Assembly: GCA_047971685.1 (NCBI GenBank)
Contig: JBKDZW010000089.1
Coordinates: forward strand, 1-64,000
DNA: 64,000 nt
From: JAJXWB01 sp047971685
Lineage (GTDB): Bacteria; Pseudomonadota; Alphaproteobacteria; Rhizobiales; Beijerinckiaceae
Direction: 5' to 3'
The translations under genes were made by a program, and so were the position numbers. This document shows positions 18,397 through 26,894 of this stretch, in pieces; position 1 is the stretch's first letter; every line of letters starts with the position of its first letter. Under the pieces are notes generated by a model. That model did no database searches, was not told where the DNA came from, and saw nothing but the letters and a program-made list of their open reading frames with translations.

Positions 18397-18526
18397 TGAT
18401 TTTTCTCCCGTTTCCCGACCGCGCGGGGTCGTTTCCCAGTTCAGTCTACAAAATTCTGAGGATGGTTCAATTTTTTTCGGGACAGGGTATTATGAGATCA
18501 ATCTGAGAAATCGCGGAGAAAACGCT

Positions 18527-20341
18527 ATGGCTAACGAGCCCGGAAAATCGATCCGCATCGGCGGCGCGTCAGGCTATTGGGGCGACAGCAACGCCGCTCC
18601 CGCGCAACTCGTCGATCACGGCAATATCGACTATCTCGTTTTCGATTATCTCGCCGAAGTGACGATGGCGATCCTCGCCAAGCTGAAAAGCCGCAAGGAA
18701 GATCAGGGCTACGCGCACGATTTCGTTTTCGGCGTGATGAAGCCGCTGATCGCCAAGATCGCGGACAAGAAGATCAAGGTCATCGCCAACGCAGGCGGCG
18801 TCAATCTCGAGGCGTGCCGCAAGGCTCTGGAGCAGGTTGCGCGCGAGGCCGGCGTCACGCTGAAGATCGGCACGGTCGAGGGCGACGATCTGCTCGGGCG
18901 CGAAGAGGAATTACGCAAGCTCGACATCAAGGAAATGCAAAAGGGTTTGCCGCTTCCGCCCAAACTCATGAGCGTCAACGCCTATCTCGGCGCCTTCCCG
19001 ATCGCCGCCGCGCTCGAGGCCGGCGCGGACATCGTGCTGACGGGGCGCTGTGTGGATTCGGCCGTTTCGCTTGCGCCACTGATCCACGAATTCAAATGGA
19101 AGGAAACCGATTTCGATCTGCTCGCGCAAGGTGCGCTGTGCGGCCATCTGCTGGAATGCGGCGCGCAGGTCACCGGCGGCAATTTCACGGACTGGCGCGA
19201 TGTCGAGGCCGGCTGGGAAAATGTCGGCTGGCCGGTCGCCGAATGTTTCGCCGATGGCTCCTTCATCGTGACAAAGCCCGAGAACACCGGCGGCGCGGTC
19301 AGCCCGCTCACGGTCGCAGAGCAGATGCTTTACGAGATCGGCGATCCCGCAGCCTATATTCTGCCCGATGTCGTCTGCGATTTCACCGGCGTGACGATGG
19401 TTCAGGACGGCAAGGATCGCGTGAAGGTTGCAGGCGCGCGCGGCCGCAGCCCCACGCGCACCTACAAGGTGTCGGCCACTTATCCCGGCGGCTTCCGTCT
19501 CGTCTCGTCTTCCGTCATCGCCGGCTTCGATGCGCCGGCCAAGGCGCGCCGGGTGGCCGAGGCCGTGCTCAATCGCGTCGGCAAGATGCTGGAGGATGCG
19601 GGGCTGCCGCCGTTCGGCGACGTGGCCGTCGATGTGATCGGCGACGAGACGCTCTATGGCGCGAGCAACGATTCCCGGCGCACGGCGCCGCGCGAAGTCG
19701 TGTTACGCGTCTGCGTGCAGCACGCGCGGCCCGAGGCCTGCGAATTGCTGGCGAAGGAAAGCGTCGGCACGGCGCTGGCGATGACGACGGGGCGCTGCGG
19801 CATAGACGCCGGCCGCCCCTCGGCTTCGCCCATGGTGCGCCTCTATTCGTTCCTCATCGACAAGGAATTCGTCGACATCAGCGTGAAGATCGACGGCGCG
19901 AAGGTCGCGTTTGCGCCCTTCCTGCCGCCGAAAACCCATATCGACAAGCCGCTTCATCCGGATGTGAAAGATGCTGCATTGCCGCCGGGCCGCCGTATCG
20001 AGGTGCCGCTGATCGCGCTTGCCGTTGCGCGCTCCGGCGACAAGGGCGACGGCGCCAATGTCGGCGTTATCGCGCGAAAACCGGAATATTGGCCTGTCAT
20101 CCGCGCCGGTCTCACGGCGGAAGCAGTGAAGGCCTATTTCGCGCATTACGTGAAAGGCGAGGTCGAACGCTTCGATCTGCCGGGTCTGCATGCGCTCAAT
20201 TTTCTCATGCACGACGCGCTCGCCGGCGGCGGCACGTCTTCCGTGCGGCTCGATACGCAGGCCAAGACCTTCGGCCAGCTTCTTCTGTCGATAAAAGTGT
20301 CGGCGCCGGAAGCCTGGAGCAACGAACTCGCCGGGCATTGA
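18527..20341 (+). CDS. AtuA-family (DUF1446) acyclic terpene utilisation protein
   Basis: The product has 604 residues from ATG 18527, preceded by CGGAGAAAA. The long N-terminal DUF1446 domain (RIGGASGYWGDSNAAP, KVIANAGGVNLEACR, LTGRCVDSAVSLAPL, TYPGGFRL) is followed by the C-terminal ferredoxin-like domain (ARSGDKGDGANVGVIAR). Family members belong to citronellol/geraniol and related acyl-CoA degradation operons; the biochemical function is unproven. It is divergent from the hydratase across a 130-bp promoter region and precedes a thioesterase gene. Confidence 0.9.
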   Translation: MANEPGKSIRIGGASGYWGDSNAAPAQLVDHGNIDYLVFDYLAEVTMAILAKLKSRKEDQGYAHDFVFGVMKPLIAKIADKKIKVIANAGGVNLEACRKALEQVAREAGVTLKIGTVEGDDLLGREEELRKLDIKEMQKGLPLPPKLMSVNAYLGAFPIAAALEAGADIVLTGRCVDSAVSLAPLIHEFKWKETDFDLLAQGALCGHLLECGAQVTGGNFTDWRDVEAGWENVGWPVAECFADGSFIVTKPENTGGAVSPLTVAEQMLYEIGDPAAYILPDVVCDFTGVTMVQDGKDRVKVAGARGRSPTRTYKVSATYPGGFRLVSSSVIAGFDAPAKARRVAEAVLNRVGKMLEDAGLPPFGDVAVDVIGDETLYGASNDSRRTAPREVVLRVCVQHARPEACELLAKESVGTALAMTTGRCGIDAGRPSASPMVRLYSFLIDKEFVDISVKIDGAKVAFAPFLPPKTHIDKPLHPDVKDAALPPGRRIEVPLIALAVARSGDKGDGANVGVIARKPEYWPVIRAGLTAEAVKAYFAHYVKGEVERFDLPGLHALNFLMHDALAGGGTSSVRLDTQAKTFGQLLLSIKVSAPEAWSNELAGH

Positions 20342-20377
20342 TCGCGTGAACGCAATTGATCGCACAAAACGTAATTG

Positions 20378-20410
20378 ACGCCGCGCAAGGGAACCGCCTT
20401 GTCGCGGCGT
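20378..20410 (+). terminator. Stem-loop between atuA-like gene and thioesterase
   Basis: ACGCCGCGCAAGG pairs with CCTTG-T-CGCGGCGT (one bulged base), then TATTT. It is a plausible partial terminator or attenuator. Confidence 0.55.
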
Positions 20411-20451
20411 TATTTCAGGCGCCTGACGAAACCGGGAAGGCCCTGCATCCC

Positions 20452-20889
20452 ATGAGCGAAACATCTGGCGCGCCCATATTCGGCGTCACGCGGAAAATCC
20501 GCTTCGGCCACACCGATTCTGCGGGCATCGTCTACTACCCGCATTATTTCGACATGTTCAACGGCGTGGTCGAGGACTTCTTCGACGAATGCGTCGGCGC
20601 CTCGTTTCAGACAATGCGCACGGAATTCGGCGTCGTCACGCCGCTGCGCAATATCGAGGCCGATTTCATCGCGCCCTGCCGCATCGGCGACATGCTCAAT
20701 CTGCGATTGAGTCTGGTTTCCATCGGCAGAACATCGCTGCGCCTCGTCATCGACGGCGACGTGAACGGCGACAAGCGTCTGCGCGCGAAACTCGCCATCG
20801 TCTTCGTTCTTGCCGACAAGGGACTGGCGGTCGCGCCCCCGCCGCCGATTCTCGCGCGCTTGCGGGATTTGATCGTAAAGCCGGCGTAA
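20452..20889 (+). CDS. Acyl-CoA thioesterase, 4HBT family
   Basis: The product has 145 residues from ATG 20452. It is a single hot-dog domain with the 4-hydroxybenzoyl-CoA thioesterase signature RFGHTDSAGIVYYPHYF, where the Asp is the usual catalytic residue. It hydrolyses an acyl-CoA thioester; the chain is unknown. It lies 110 bp after the AtuA-like gene with a stem-loop between, so co-transcription is possible but partly attenuated. An in-frame upstream ATG at 20356 would add 32 residues without similarity and is not favoured. Confidence 0.88.
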   Translation: MSETSGAPIFGVTRKIRFGHTDSAGIVYYPHYFDMFNGVVEDFFDECVGASFQTMRTEFGVVTPLRNIEADFIAPCRIGDMLNLRLSLVSIGRTSLRLVIDGDVNGDKRLRAKLAIVFVLADKGLAVAPPPPILARLRDLIVKPA

Positions 20890-20983
20890 CCGACCGCACG
20901 GATGCGCGTTCCCCGATATCGTTCTCACGACATCGCCGCTCGATTTCCAGTCGCGCAATGAAGCGCGCGATCTTGGCAGGCTG

Positions 20984-21040
20984 CGCGCGCTTTTGGGCGA
21001 CCACGCGCGTTTTGGGCGACCATGCGCGCTTTTGGGCGAT
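20984..21040. repeat. Three copies of a 19-20 bp unit (GCGCGCTTTTGGGCGACCA type)
   Basis: TTTTGGGCGA cores recur at 20991, 21010 and 21030 in the non-coding region between the thioesterase and pflB. Confidence 0.8.
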
Positions 21041-21251
21041 GACGACAACAGAAGCGCTGAAGCGCAAGCGTGCCCAGATGAGGCCTTTGCCGGGGCCCAA
21101 ATCGTTCTCGATTTTATCGATGATTGCAACGAGAACATCTGGAATCAGAACTGCGGCATGCTCATCGCGCGAACTATCCGGAATTCATACCTAACTATCT
21201 TGATTTTCAAATAAAATTTACAATATCGGTTCTATCTCGTTTCTACAAAAT

Positions 21252-21278
21252 AATAATCATTAATAGATGATGATTATT
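21252..21278. promoter_or_regulatory. Perfect 9-bp inverted repeat upstream of pflB
   Basis: AATAATCAT (21252-21260) and ATGATTATT (21270-21278) flank a 9-nt spacer. It lies just upstream of the FixK box and could be an additional regulator site or a small hairpin. Confidence 0.5.
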
Positions 21279-21289
21279 TTACTTAGTAT

Positions 21290-21303
21290 TTGATGCGCGT
21301 CAA
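21290..21303 (+). promoter_or_regulatory. FixK/FNR-type box before pflB
   Basis: TTGAT-GCGC-GTCAA matches the CRP/FNR-superfamily anaerobox (TTGAT-N4-ATCAA), with one half-site exact and the other differing in one base. It is centred about 68 bp before the pflB ATG, a position fitting activation at around -40 of a promoter about 30 bp before the start codon. It implies oxygen-responsive control by FixK or FNR, as expected for an oxygen-sensitive glycyl radical enzyme. Confidence 0.8.
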
Positions 21304-21364
21304 TGTTTCGATAATCATATTAAATATGGTTTCATAAATATATTTCGTAGTGTGGGAGGACATT

Positions 21365-23626
21365 ATGAACGCTCCGATTTTGAAACCGCCGATGCAGGCC
21401 GCGTGGCGCGATTTCAATCCTGGGGAATGGATGCGCCGCATTGATGTCCGCGATTTCATCTTGCGCAACGCGACGCCTTATGAGGGCGACGGCGGCTTTC
21501 TGGTCGGGCCGACTGCGCGCACGAAGGCTGTGTGGGACAAATTGCAGCCCTATTTCGCCGAGGAGCGCAAGAAGGGCGTACTCGACGCCGACGCCGACCG
21601 GCCTTCGACCATGCTCGCGCACGAACCCGGCTATATCGATCGCGACAATGAAGTGATCGTGGGATTGCAGACCGACAAGCCGTTCCGGCGCGCGATCTTT
21701 CCGTTCGGCGGCCTGCGCATGGTCGAAAACGGCCTGGAGGCTGCGGGCCTTAAACCAAACCCCGAAGTGCACGACGTCTTCACCAAATATCGCAAGACGC
21801 ATAATGACGGCGTGTTCGACGTCTATACGCCCGAGATCAAGAAATGCCGGGCCTCGGCGATCATCACGGGCCTGCCGGACGCCTATGGGCGCGGGCGCAT
21901 CATCGGCGACTACCGGCGCGTGGCGCTTTATGGCGTGGACCGTCTGCTCGAGGAGAAAGAGGTCGAGCGCGCGCAGCTCGACGACATGTGGCCCAGCGAC
22001 GAAGTGATCCGCGAGCGCGAGGAGATGGCCGAACAGGTGCGCGCGTTGCACGACCTCGTCGCCATGGGCAAGCTTTACGGCGCCGATCTTTCACGTCCCG
22101 CCCAGGACGCGCGCGAGGCTGTGCAATGGGTCTATCTGGCCTATCTCGGCGCGATCAAGGAGGCTAATGGCGCGGCCATGTCGATCGGCCGCATCTCCAC
22201 CTTCCTCGACATCTACGTCGTGCGCGACATGGCCGCCGGAAAACTCGACGAGACCGGCGCGCAGGAATTGTTCGACCAGCTCATTCAGAAACTGCGGATC
22301 GTGCGCTTCCTGCGCACACCCGAATATGACGCGCTGTTCAGCGGCGACCCCTATTGGGCGACGGAATGCGTTGGCGGCATGGACATGAACGGGCGCCCGC
22401 TCGTCACCCGCTCGAGCTTCCGCATTCTGCACACGCTCACCAATCTGGGGCCTGCGCCCGAGCCCAATCTCACCGTGCTCTGGTCGAAGGAGCTGCCGCA
22501 TTCCTTCAAGAAATTCTGCATCAAGGTCAGTCAGGACACATCCTCGCTGCAATATGAGAACGACGATCTCATGCGTCCGTTCTGGGGCGACGATTACGGC
22601 ATCGCCTGCTGCGTCTCGGCCATGCGGCTCGGTAAGCAGATGCAGTTTTTCGGCGCGCGCGTGAATCTCGCCAAGGCCCTGCTCTACGCCATCAATGGCG
22701 GGCGCGACGAGATGAGCGGCGATCAGATTGCCCCGGCGACCGCCCCGGTCGAAGGCGATTATCTCGATTACGCCGACGTCATGGACAAATACGATTCCAC
22801 GCTCGAATGGCTGGCCAAGACCTATGTCCATGCAATGAACTGCATCCATTACATGCACGATAAATATTTCTACGAACGGCTTGAAATGGCGCTGCACGAC
22901 CGCGCCATCCTGCGCACCATGGCGTTCGGCATAGCCGGACTTTCGGTGGCCGCAGACAGTCTCGCCGCGATCAAGTTCGGCAAGGTGCGCGTGACGCGCG
23001 ACGACACCGGCCTGATCGTCGATTACAAGAACGAGAGCGGCAAACCGGTCCCGCAGTTCGGAAACAACGAGGACGAAGTTGACCTGATCGCGCGCGATCT
23101 CGTCACGCGCTTCATGCAGAAACTGCGCAAGCACCCGACCTATCGCGGCGCGACGCATACGCAAAGCGTGCTCACGATCACCTCAAACGTCGTCTACGGC
23201 AAGGCGACGGGCAATACGCCGGACGGGCGACGCAAGGGCCAGCCCTTTGCGCCCGGCGCCAATCCCATGCACGGACGCGACAGCCACGGCTGGCTCGCCT
23301 CGTGCCTGTCGATCGCCAAGATACCCTATGCGGATGCGCAGGACGGCGTGAGCTATACGCTCTCGGTGACGCCGCAAAAGGCCAATCTGACGGACGAGGA
23401 GATGGCCGAGACGGTCATCAAGGCCTTCGACACCTATTTCGGCAGCGGCGGGTTCCACGTCAATCTGAACGTCATCGATCGTTCCATGCTCGAAGACGCG
23501 ATGAAGAACCCCGACAAATATCCGCAACTGACAATCCGCGTGTCCGGCTACGCCGTCAATTTCGTCCGCCTGACCCGCGAGCAGCAACTCGAGGTGATCA
23601 GCCGGACATTCCACGACCGCGTGTAA
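21365..23626 (+). CDS. pflB: Formate C-acetyltransferase (pyruvate formate-lyase)
   Basis: The product has 753 residues from ATG 21365, which follows GGGAGGA at a good distance; a GTG at 21350 is less likely. The thiyl pair is Cys415-Cys416 (GIACCVSAM), and the glycyl-radical Gly728 lies in RVSGYAVNF near the C-terminus, as in E. coli PflB. It cleaves pyruvate plus CoA to acetyl-CoA and formate under anoxia and is destroyed by oxygen. The activase gene pflA follows 12 bp later, then an organic-acid exchanger. The FixK box upstream fits anaerobic induction. Confidence 0.97.
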   Translation: MNAPILKPPMQAAWRDFNPGEWMRRIDVRDFILRNATPYEGDGGFLVGPTARTKAVWDKLQPYFAEERKKGVLDADADRPSTMLAHEPGYIDRDNEVIVGLQTDKPFRRAIFPFGGLRMVENGLEAAGLKPNPEVHDVFTKYRKTHNDGVFDVYTPEIKKCRASAIITGLPDAYGRGRIIGDYRRVALYGVDRLLEEKEVERAQLDDMWPSDEVIREREEMAEQVRALHDLVAMGKLYGADLSRPAQDAREAVQWVYLAYLGAIKEANGAAMSIGRISTFLDIYVVRDMAAGKLDETGAQELFDQLIQKLRIVRFLRTPEYDALFSGDPYWATECVGGMDMNGRPLVTRSSFRILHTLTNLGPAPEPNLTVLWSKELPHSFKKFCIKVSQDTSSLQYENDDLMRPFWGDDYGIACCVSAMRLGKQMQFFGARVNLAKALLYAINGGRDEMSGDQIAPATAPVEGDYLDYADVMDKYDSTLEWLAKTYVHAMNCIHYMHDKYFYERLEMALHDRAILRTMAFGIAGLSVAADSLAAIKFGKVRVTRDDTGLIVDYKNESGKPVPQFGNNEDEVDLIARDLVTRFMQKLRKHPTYRGATHTQSVLTITSNVVYGKATGNTPDGRRKGQPFAPGANPMHGRDSHGWLASCLSIAKIPYADAQDGVSYTLSVTPQKANLTDEEMAETVIKAFDTYFGSGGFHVNLNVIDRSMLEDAMKNPDKYPQLTIRVSGYAVNFVRLTREQQLEVISRTFHDRV

Positions 23627-23638
23627 ACGGGGGTCGCA

Positions 23639-24466
23639 ATGGGCGACGGTTCCTTTGTGATCGCCAGCCGGCACGATCTGCGGCTTGCCGCCAGGTCGGC
23701 CGGCGAGCCTGAGCGCTCGACCGAAGATCTGGCGGAGGGCTCCTATGGCTATGTCCATTCCTACGAAGCCTCGTCCCTGTTCGACGGGCCGGGGGTGCGC
23801 GCCGTCATGTTCGTGACGGGATGTCCGCTGCGCTGCGCCTATTGCCACAATCCCGACACCTGGCATCTCAAGGACGGCTCGCGCGTGCCGGTCGAAGTCG
23901 TCCTCGACCGGCTGGGCGGGCTTGCGCCGGCCTTGCGCGCGATGGACGGCGGCCTGACGATTTCCGGCGGCGAGCCGCTGGCCCAGCCCGCCTTCACGCG
24001 CTGCGTCCTGCAAGGCGCCAAAAAACTCGGCCTGCATACGGCGATCGAAACGTCCGGCTTTCTCGGCGAACATGCGGATCAGGCCTATCTGGACGCGCTC
24101 GATCTCGTCCTGCTCGACATCAAATCCTTCGATCCCGACATCTATCGCCATACGACCGGGCGGGAGGTCGCCCCGACGCTGCGCTTTGCCGAACGGCTCG
24201 CCGAAATCGGCAAGCCGGTCTGGGTCCGGTTCACGCTGGTGGCGGGCCTCACCGACGACCCGGCCAATGTCGATGCGCTCGCGCGTTTCGTTGCGCCGCT
24301 CAAGAACGTGCAACGGGTCGAAATCCAGCCCTTCCATCAGCTCGGCGCGTTCAAATGGAAGTCTATGGGAATTGATTATTCGCTTGTCAAAACGGAGCCG
24401 CCCACGCCCGAACTCGTGCAGCGCGTGCGCGATCAGTTTGCAAGCGCGGGCTGCAAGGTGCGTTAG
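23639..24466 (+). CDS. pflA: Pyruvate formate-lyase activating enzyme (radical SAM)
   Basis: The product has 275 residues. The CX3CX2C cluster motif CPLRCAYCHNPDTW, the glycine-rich TISGGEPLAQP, and the C-terminal FHQLGAFKW typical of PflA are present. It uses SAM and a [4Fe-4S] cluster to place the radical on Gly728 of PflB. About 30 extra N-terminal residues precede the conserved start (YGYVHSYEA), so a later start is possible, though no ATG lies between. It is in one operon with pflB. Confidence 0.95.
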   Translation: MGDGSFVIASRHDLRLAARSAGEPERSTEDLAEGSYGYVHSYEASSLFDGPGVRAVMFVTGCPLRCAYCHNPDTWHLKDGSRVPVEVVLDRLGGLAPALRAMDGGLTISGGEPLAQPAFTRCVLQGAKKLGLHTAIETSGFLGEHADQAYLDALDLVLLDIKSFDPDIYRHTTGREVAPTLRFAERLAEIGKPVWVRFTLVAGLTDDPANVDALARFVAPLKNVQRVEIQPFHQLGAFKWKSMGIDYSLVKTEPPTPELVQRVRDQFASAGCKVR

Positions 24467-24491
24467 GCGCCAATAAAGGGGAAGAAGCGTC

Positions 24492-26090
24492 ATGATCGGT
24501 ATGGCAAGCAATATACTGGGGTCTCAGCCGATCCTGTCGCTATTCCTGGCGATCGGCCTTGGCTATCTGGTCGGCCAGATCAAGTTCGGCACTTTTTCGC
24601 TCGGCGTCGGCGCCGTCCTGTTCGTGGGGTTGGCCATCGGCGCCTTCGCGCCCAAGGCGCAGATCGTCGGGCCGATCGGGCTCGTCGGCCTCATCATGTT
24701 TCTTTACGGCATCGGCATTCTGTACGGCCGCGAATTTTTCGAGGGCATGTCGGGCTCGGCCGGCCGCAAATACAATATTCTCGCCTTCATCGCCTGCGTG
24801 GCGGGTCTGTTTGTCGCGCTGGGCCTGGGCAAGATGTTCGGCGTCGAAATCGGTCAGACGCTCGGCATGTACGCGGGCTCCATGACCAGCACAGCCACCT
24901 TGCAGGCCGCTCTCGACACCATGCACAGCAAGGAACCGTCGGTCGGTTATTCGATCGCCTATCCGTTCGGCGTTATCGGCCCCATCCTGTGCATCTATTT
25001 CATGTCGCGCCGGGTGAAGCCGACGTTCCCGCCCAAGGAGCAGCCGTTCCACATCGCCGAAGTGACGCTGCGCGACGATTTTGCATCCTGCACGCTGGAA
25101 GATCTGACGCGAACCCTGCCTGACGGGGTCGGGATCAAGCTGGTGCGGCGCGACCGGCACACTCATGCGCCGACGCCGGGAATGCCGATCGGAGCCGGCG
25201 ATTGCGTGGTCATCGTGACGGAGGACGCCCACACGCTCGACGAGGCGACGCGCAGGCTCGGTCATCTGGAGACCGGGCGCATCGCCAAGGACAGATCCGA
25301 TCTCGATTATGTTCGCGTATTCGTCGGCAAAGCCGATCTGGTCGGCGTGCCCCTGTCGGAACTGCCCATGCCGGCGGGCTTTCCCACCCACCTCCTGCAT
25401 GTGCGCCGCCACGATGCGGACCTCGTGCCGAAAGACGATCTGCGGCTGGAGTTCGGCGACCAATTGGGCGTCCTCTATCCGGCCGGCCATATGGAGGATG
25501 TGCGCAAGCATTTCGGCGACACGGTCAAATCGTCGGCCGAGTTCAGCTATGTCTCGCTTGGCGTGGGCATGGCGCTCGGGCTGATCCTCGGCATCATCCC
25601 GATCCCGATTCCAGGCGTTGGAACCGTCACGCTCGGCGCCGGCGGCGGCCCGCTGATCGTCGCGCTTATCCTCGGCAAGCTGCGCCAGAGCGGCTCCATG
25701 GTCTGGACCATGCCGCTGCCCGCCAATATCGTGCTGCGCAATTACGGCCTGTCCATTTTTCTGGCCGCTGTCGGCATCAACGCCGGTCAGCCGTTCCTGA
25801 AAACGGTGACGGAAAGCGGCCCGACCGTTCTTCTGATCGGCGTGGCCGTGCTTCTGACGACGGTCGGGATCGTCCTTCTGATCGGGCATTACATCATGAA
25901 AATCCCCTTCGACGATCTCGTCGGCATCACGTCGGGGGCGACCGGAAATCCTGCGATCCTCGCCTATTCCAACCGCATGGCGCCGACCGACCGGCCCGAC
26001 ATCTGCTACGCGATGATCTTTCCGTCCATGACGATCGTGAAAGTCATCGCCATCCAGATCGTCGGCCTGATCGCGACAGGAACCTTATGA
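24492..26090 (+). CDS. AspT/YidE-family anion exchanger (SucE-like)
   Basis: The product has 532 residues. The layout is two AspT/YidE membrane halves around a cytosolic part with two RCK_C (TrkA-C) domains (about 200-340). Typical motifs are MYAGSMTSTATLQAAL in the first half and GITSGATGNPAILAYSNR in the second. The aspartate:alanine exchanger family includes AspT and the succinate exporter SucE1. In this operon (25 bp after pflA) it probably exports a fermentation acid such as succinate, or exchanges it for a substrate; the solute is inferred. Confidence 0.88.
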   Translation: MIGMASNILGSQPILSLFLAIGLGYLVGQIKFGTFSLGVGAVLFVGLAIGAFAPKAQIVGPIGLVGLIMFLYGIGILYGREFFEGMSGSAGRKYNILAFIACVAGLFVALGLGKMFGVEIGQTLGMYAGSMTSTATLQAALDTMHSKEPSVGYSIAYPFGVIGPILCIYFMSRRVKPTFPPKEQPFHIAEVTLRDDFASCTLEDLTRTLPDGVGIKLVRRDRHTHAPTPGMPIGAGDCVVIVTEDAHTLDEATRRLGHLETGRIAKDRSDLDYVRVFVGKADLVGVPLSELPMPAGFPTHLLHVRRHDADLVPKDDLRLEFGDQLGVLYPAGHMEDVRKHFGDTVKSSAEFSYVSLGVGMALGLILGIIPIPIPGVGTVTLGAGGGPLIVALILGKLRQSGSMVWTMPLPANIVLRNYGLSIFLAAVGINAGQPFLKTVTESGPTVLLIGVAVLLTTVGIVLLIGHYIMKIPFDDLVGITSGATGNPAILAYSNRMAPTDRPDICYAMIFPSMTIVKVIAIQIVGLIATGTL

Positions 26091-26133
26091 AGGAGAGAGC
26101 CGGATATCTCTCGCATCGATGGAGGATTTAACG

Positions 26134-26238
26134 ATGGGCGACCATAAAAACCTCCCGAGATTTCTCTCGATCCCGCCGGCAGGCCGGGTGCGGGCGGCCG
26201 CTTTTTTTGAGACTCTTGTCTCGAAACATTTAAATTGA
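26134..26238 (+). CDS. Possible small protein (34 residues)
   Basis: ATG 26134 follows a strong Shine-Dalgarno (GGAGGA, 8-nt spacing) 43 bp after the exchanger stop. The frame encodes MGDHKNLPRFLSIPPAGRVR and a short hydrophobic-basic tail, ending at TGA 26236. Part of the frame coincides with the hairpin and T7 run proposed as terminator and with the left operator arm, which argues for either a leader peptide or chance. No homologue is known to me. Confidence 0.3.
   Translation: MGDHKNLPRFLSIPPAGRVRAAAFFETLVSKHLN
26182..26208 (+). terminator. Putative terminator of the pfl-exchanger operon
   Basis: GGCCG / CGGCC stem (5 bp, 8-nt GC-rich loop) followed directly by C and seven T residues. 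Confidence 0.55.
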
Positions 26239-26252
26239 TACAAGGGTCTCAA
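26207..26252. promoter_or_regulatory. Operator-like inverted repeat before the TetR gene
   Basis: TTGAGACTCTTGT (26207-26219) and ACAAGGGTCTCAA (26240-26252) are complementary with one mismatch, separated by 20 nt. The left arm also contains a nested perfect palindrome GAGAC-TCTT-GTCTC. Located 21-67 bp before the TetR ATG in AT-rich sequence, it is the natural candidate for autoregulatory binding. Confidence 0.75.
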
Positions 26253-26273
26253 ATTATCCGGAAGCGCCGCCCG

Positions 26274-26894
26274 ATGGATATGGAGACTCTCGAAACTGTT
26301 GACGGACGGACGCGCAGGCGGGTCGAAAACGGCGCGCGCATTTTCGACGCCGCCGTGGAATTGCTGGCCGAGCGCAGCTACGACGAAATCTCGATCGAGG
26401 ACATCTGCGCCGTCGCCAATGTCGGGCGCGCCACCTTCTTCCGCATCTTCCAGTCCAAGGCCGACCTGCTTTTGGAGTTCAACAGGCGGCTGGCCGAGCG
26501 CGTTCAGCGGCGGCTAGATGCGCGCAAACCGCGCACCGCCGCACGGGCGCTGCGCATCATGGGCGAAGAGATCGCCGACGCCTGGCTCGCCACCTCGCCC
26601 GGCGCCTCGGCCATCGCCATGGACTTCACGCAGGTGGCCGCCGGGCGCGGTCTGCACGCCGCCCATCCCGAGCTTCTGCATGTTGCGGTAGGGATCGTCG
26701 AGCGCGGCCTTGCGCGCGGCGAATTGCGATCGGCGCTGCCGGCCGGTCTGATCGGATCGCTGGCGCTCGTTCAGATCACGGCGCCGGTTTCCTACTGGTT
26801 CAGGCATCCCGGGCGCGATCTGCGTCAGCTCATCGAAGAAGCGGTCGATCACTGGCTGCATGGCGCTGCGGCGAAAAGAGGAAAGAAAAAATGA
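26274..26894 (+). CDS. TetR-family transcriptional regulator
   Basis: The product has 206 residues from ATG 26274, which keeps the operator outside the gene; an upstream in-frame TTG lies inside it. The N-terminal DNA-binding domain shows RIFDAAVELLAERSYDEISI and the helix-turn-helix ICAVANVGRATFFRIF. The C-terminal ligand domain is unclassified. Its stop overlaps the start of the ThDP-lyase gene (ATGA), so it is the first gene of a regulator-lyase-dehydrogenase operon and probably represses it until an aldehyde, acyloin or acid ligand appears. The ligand is unknown. Confidence 0.9.
   Translation: MDMETLETVDGRTRRRVENGARIFDAAVELLAERSYDEISIEDICAVANVGRATFFRIFQSKADLLLEFNRRLAERVQRRLDARKPRTAARALRIMGEEIADAWLATSPGASAIAMDFTQVAAGRGLHAAHPELLHVAVGIVERGLARGELRSALPAGLIGSLALVQITAPVSYWFRHPGRDLRQLIEEAVDHWLHGAAAKRGKKK

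Larger units (their letters stand above)
20890..21364. other. 475-bp intergenic region with a base-composition switch
   Basis: The first 300 bp are GC-rich, non-coding and contain a three-copy repeat of about 20 bp (20984-21040). From about 21185 the sequence turns strongly AT-rich up to pflB, unlike the rest of the window, and holds an inverted repeat, a FixK/FNR box and the pflB ribosome-binding site. No convincing gene was seen. Confidence 0.8.
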
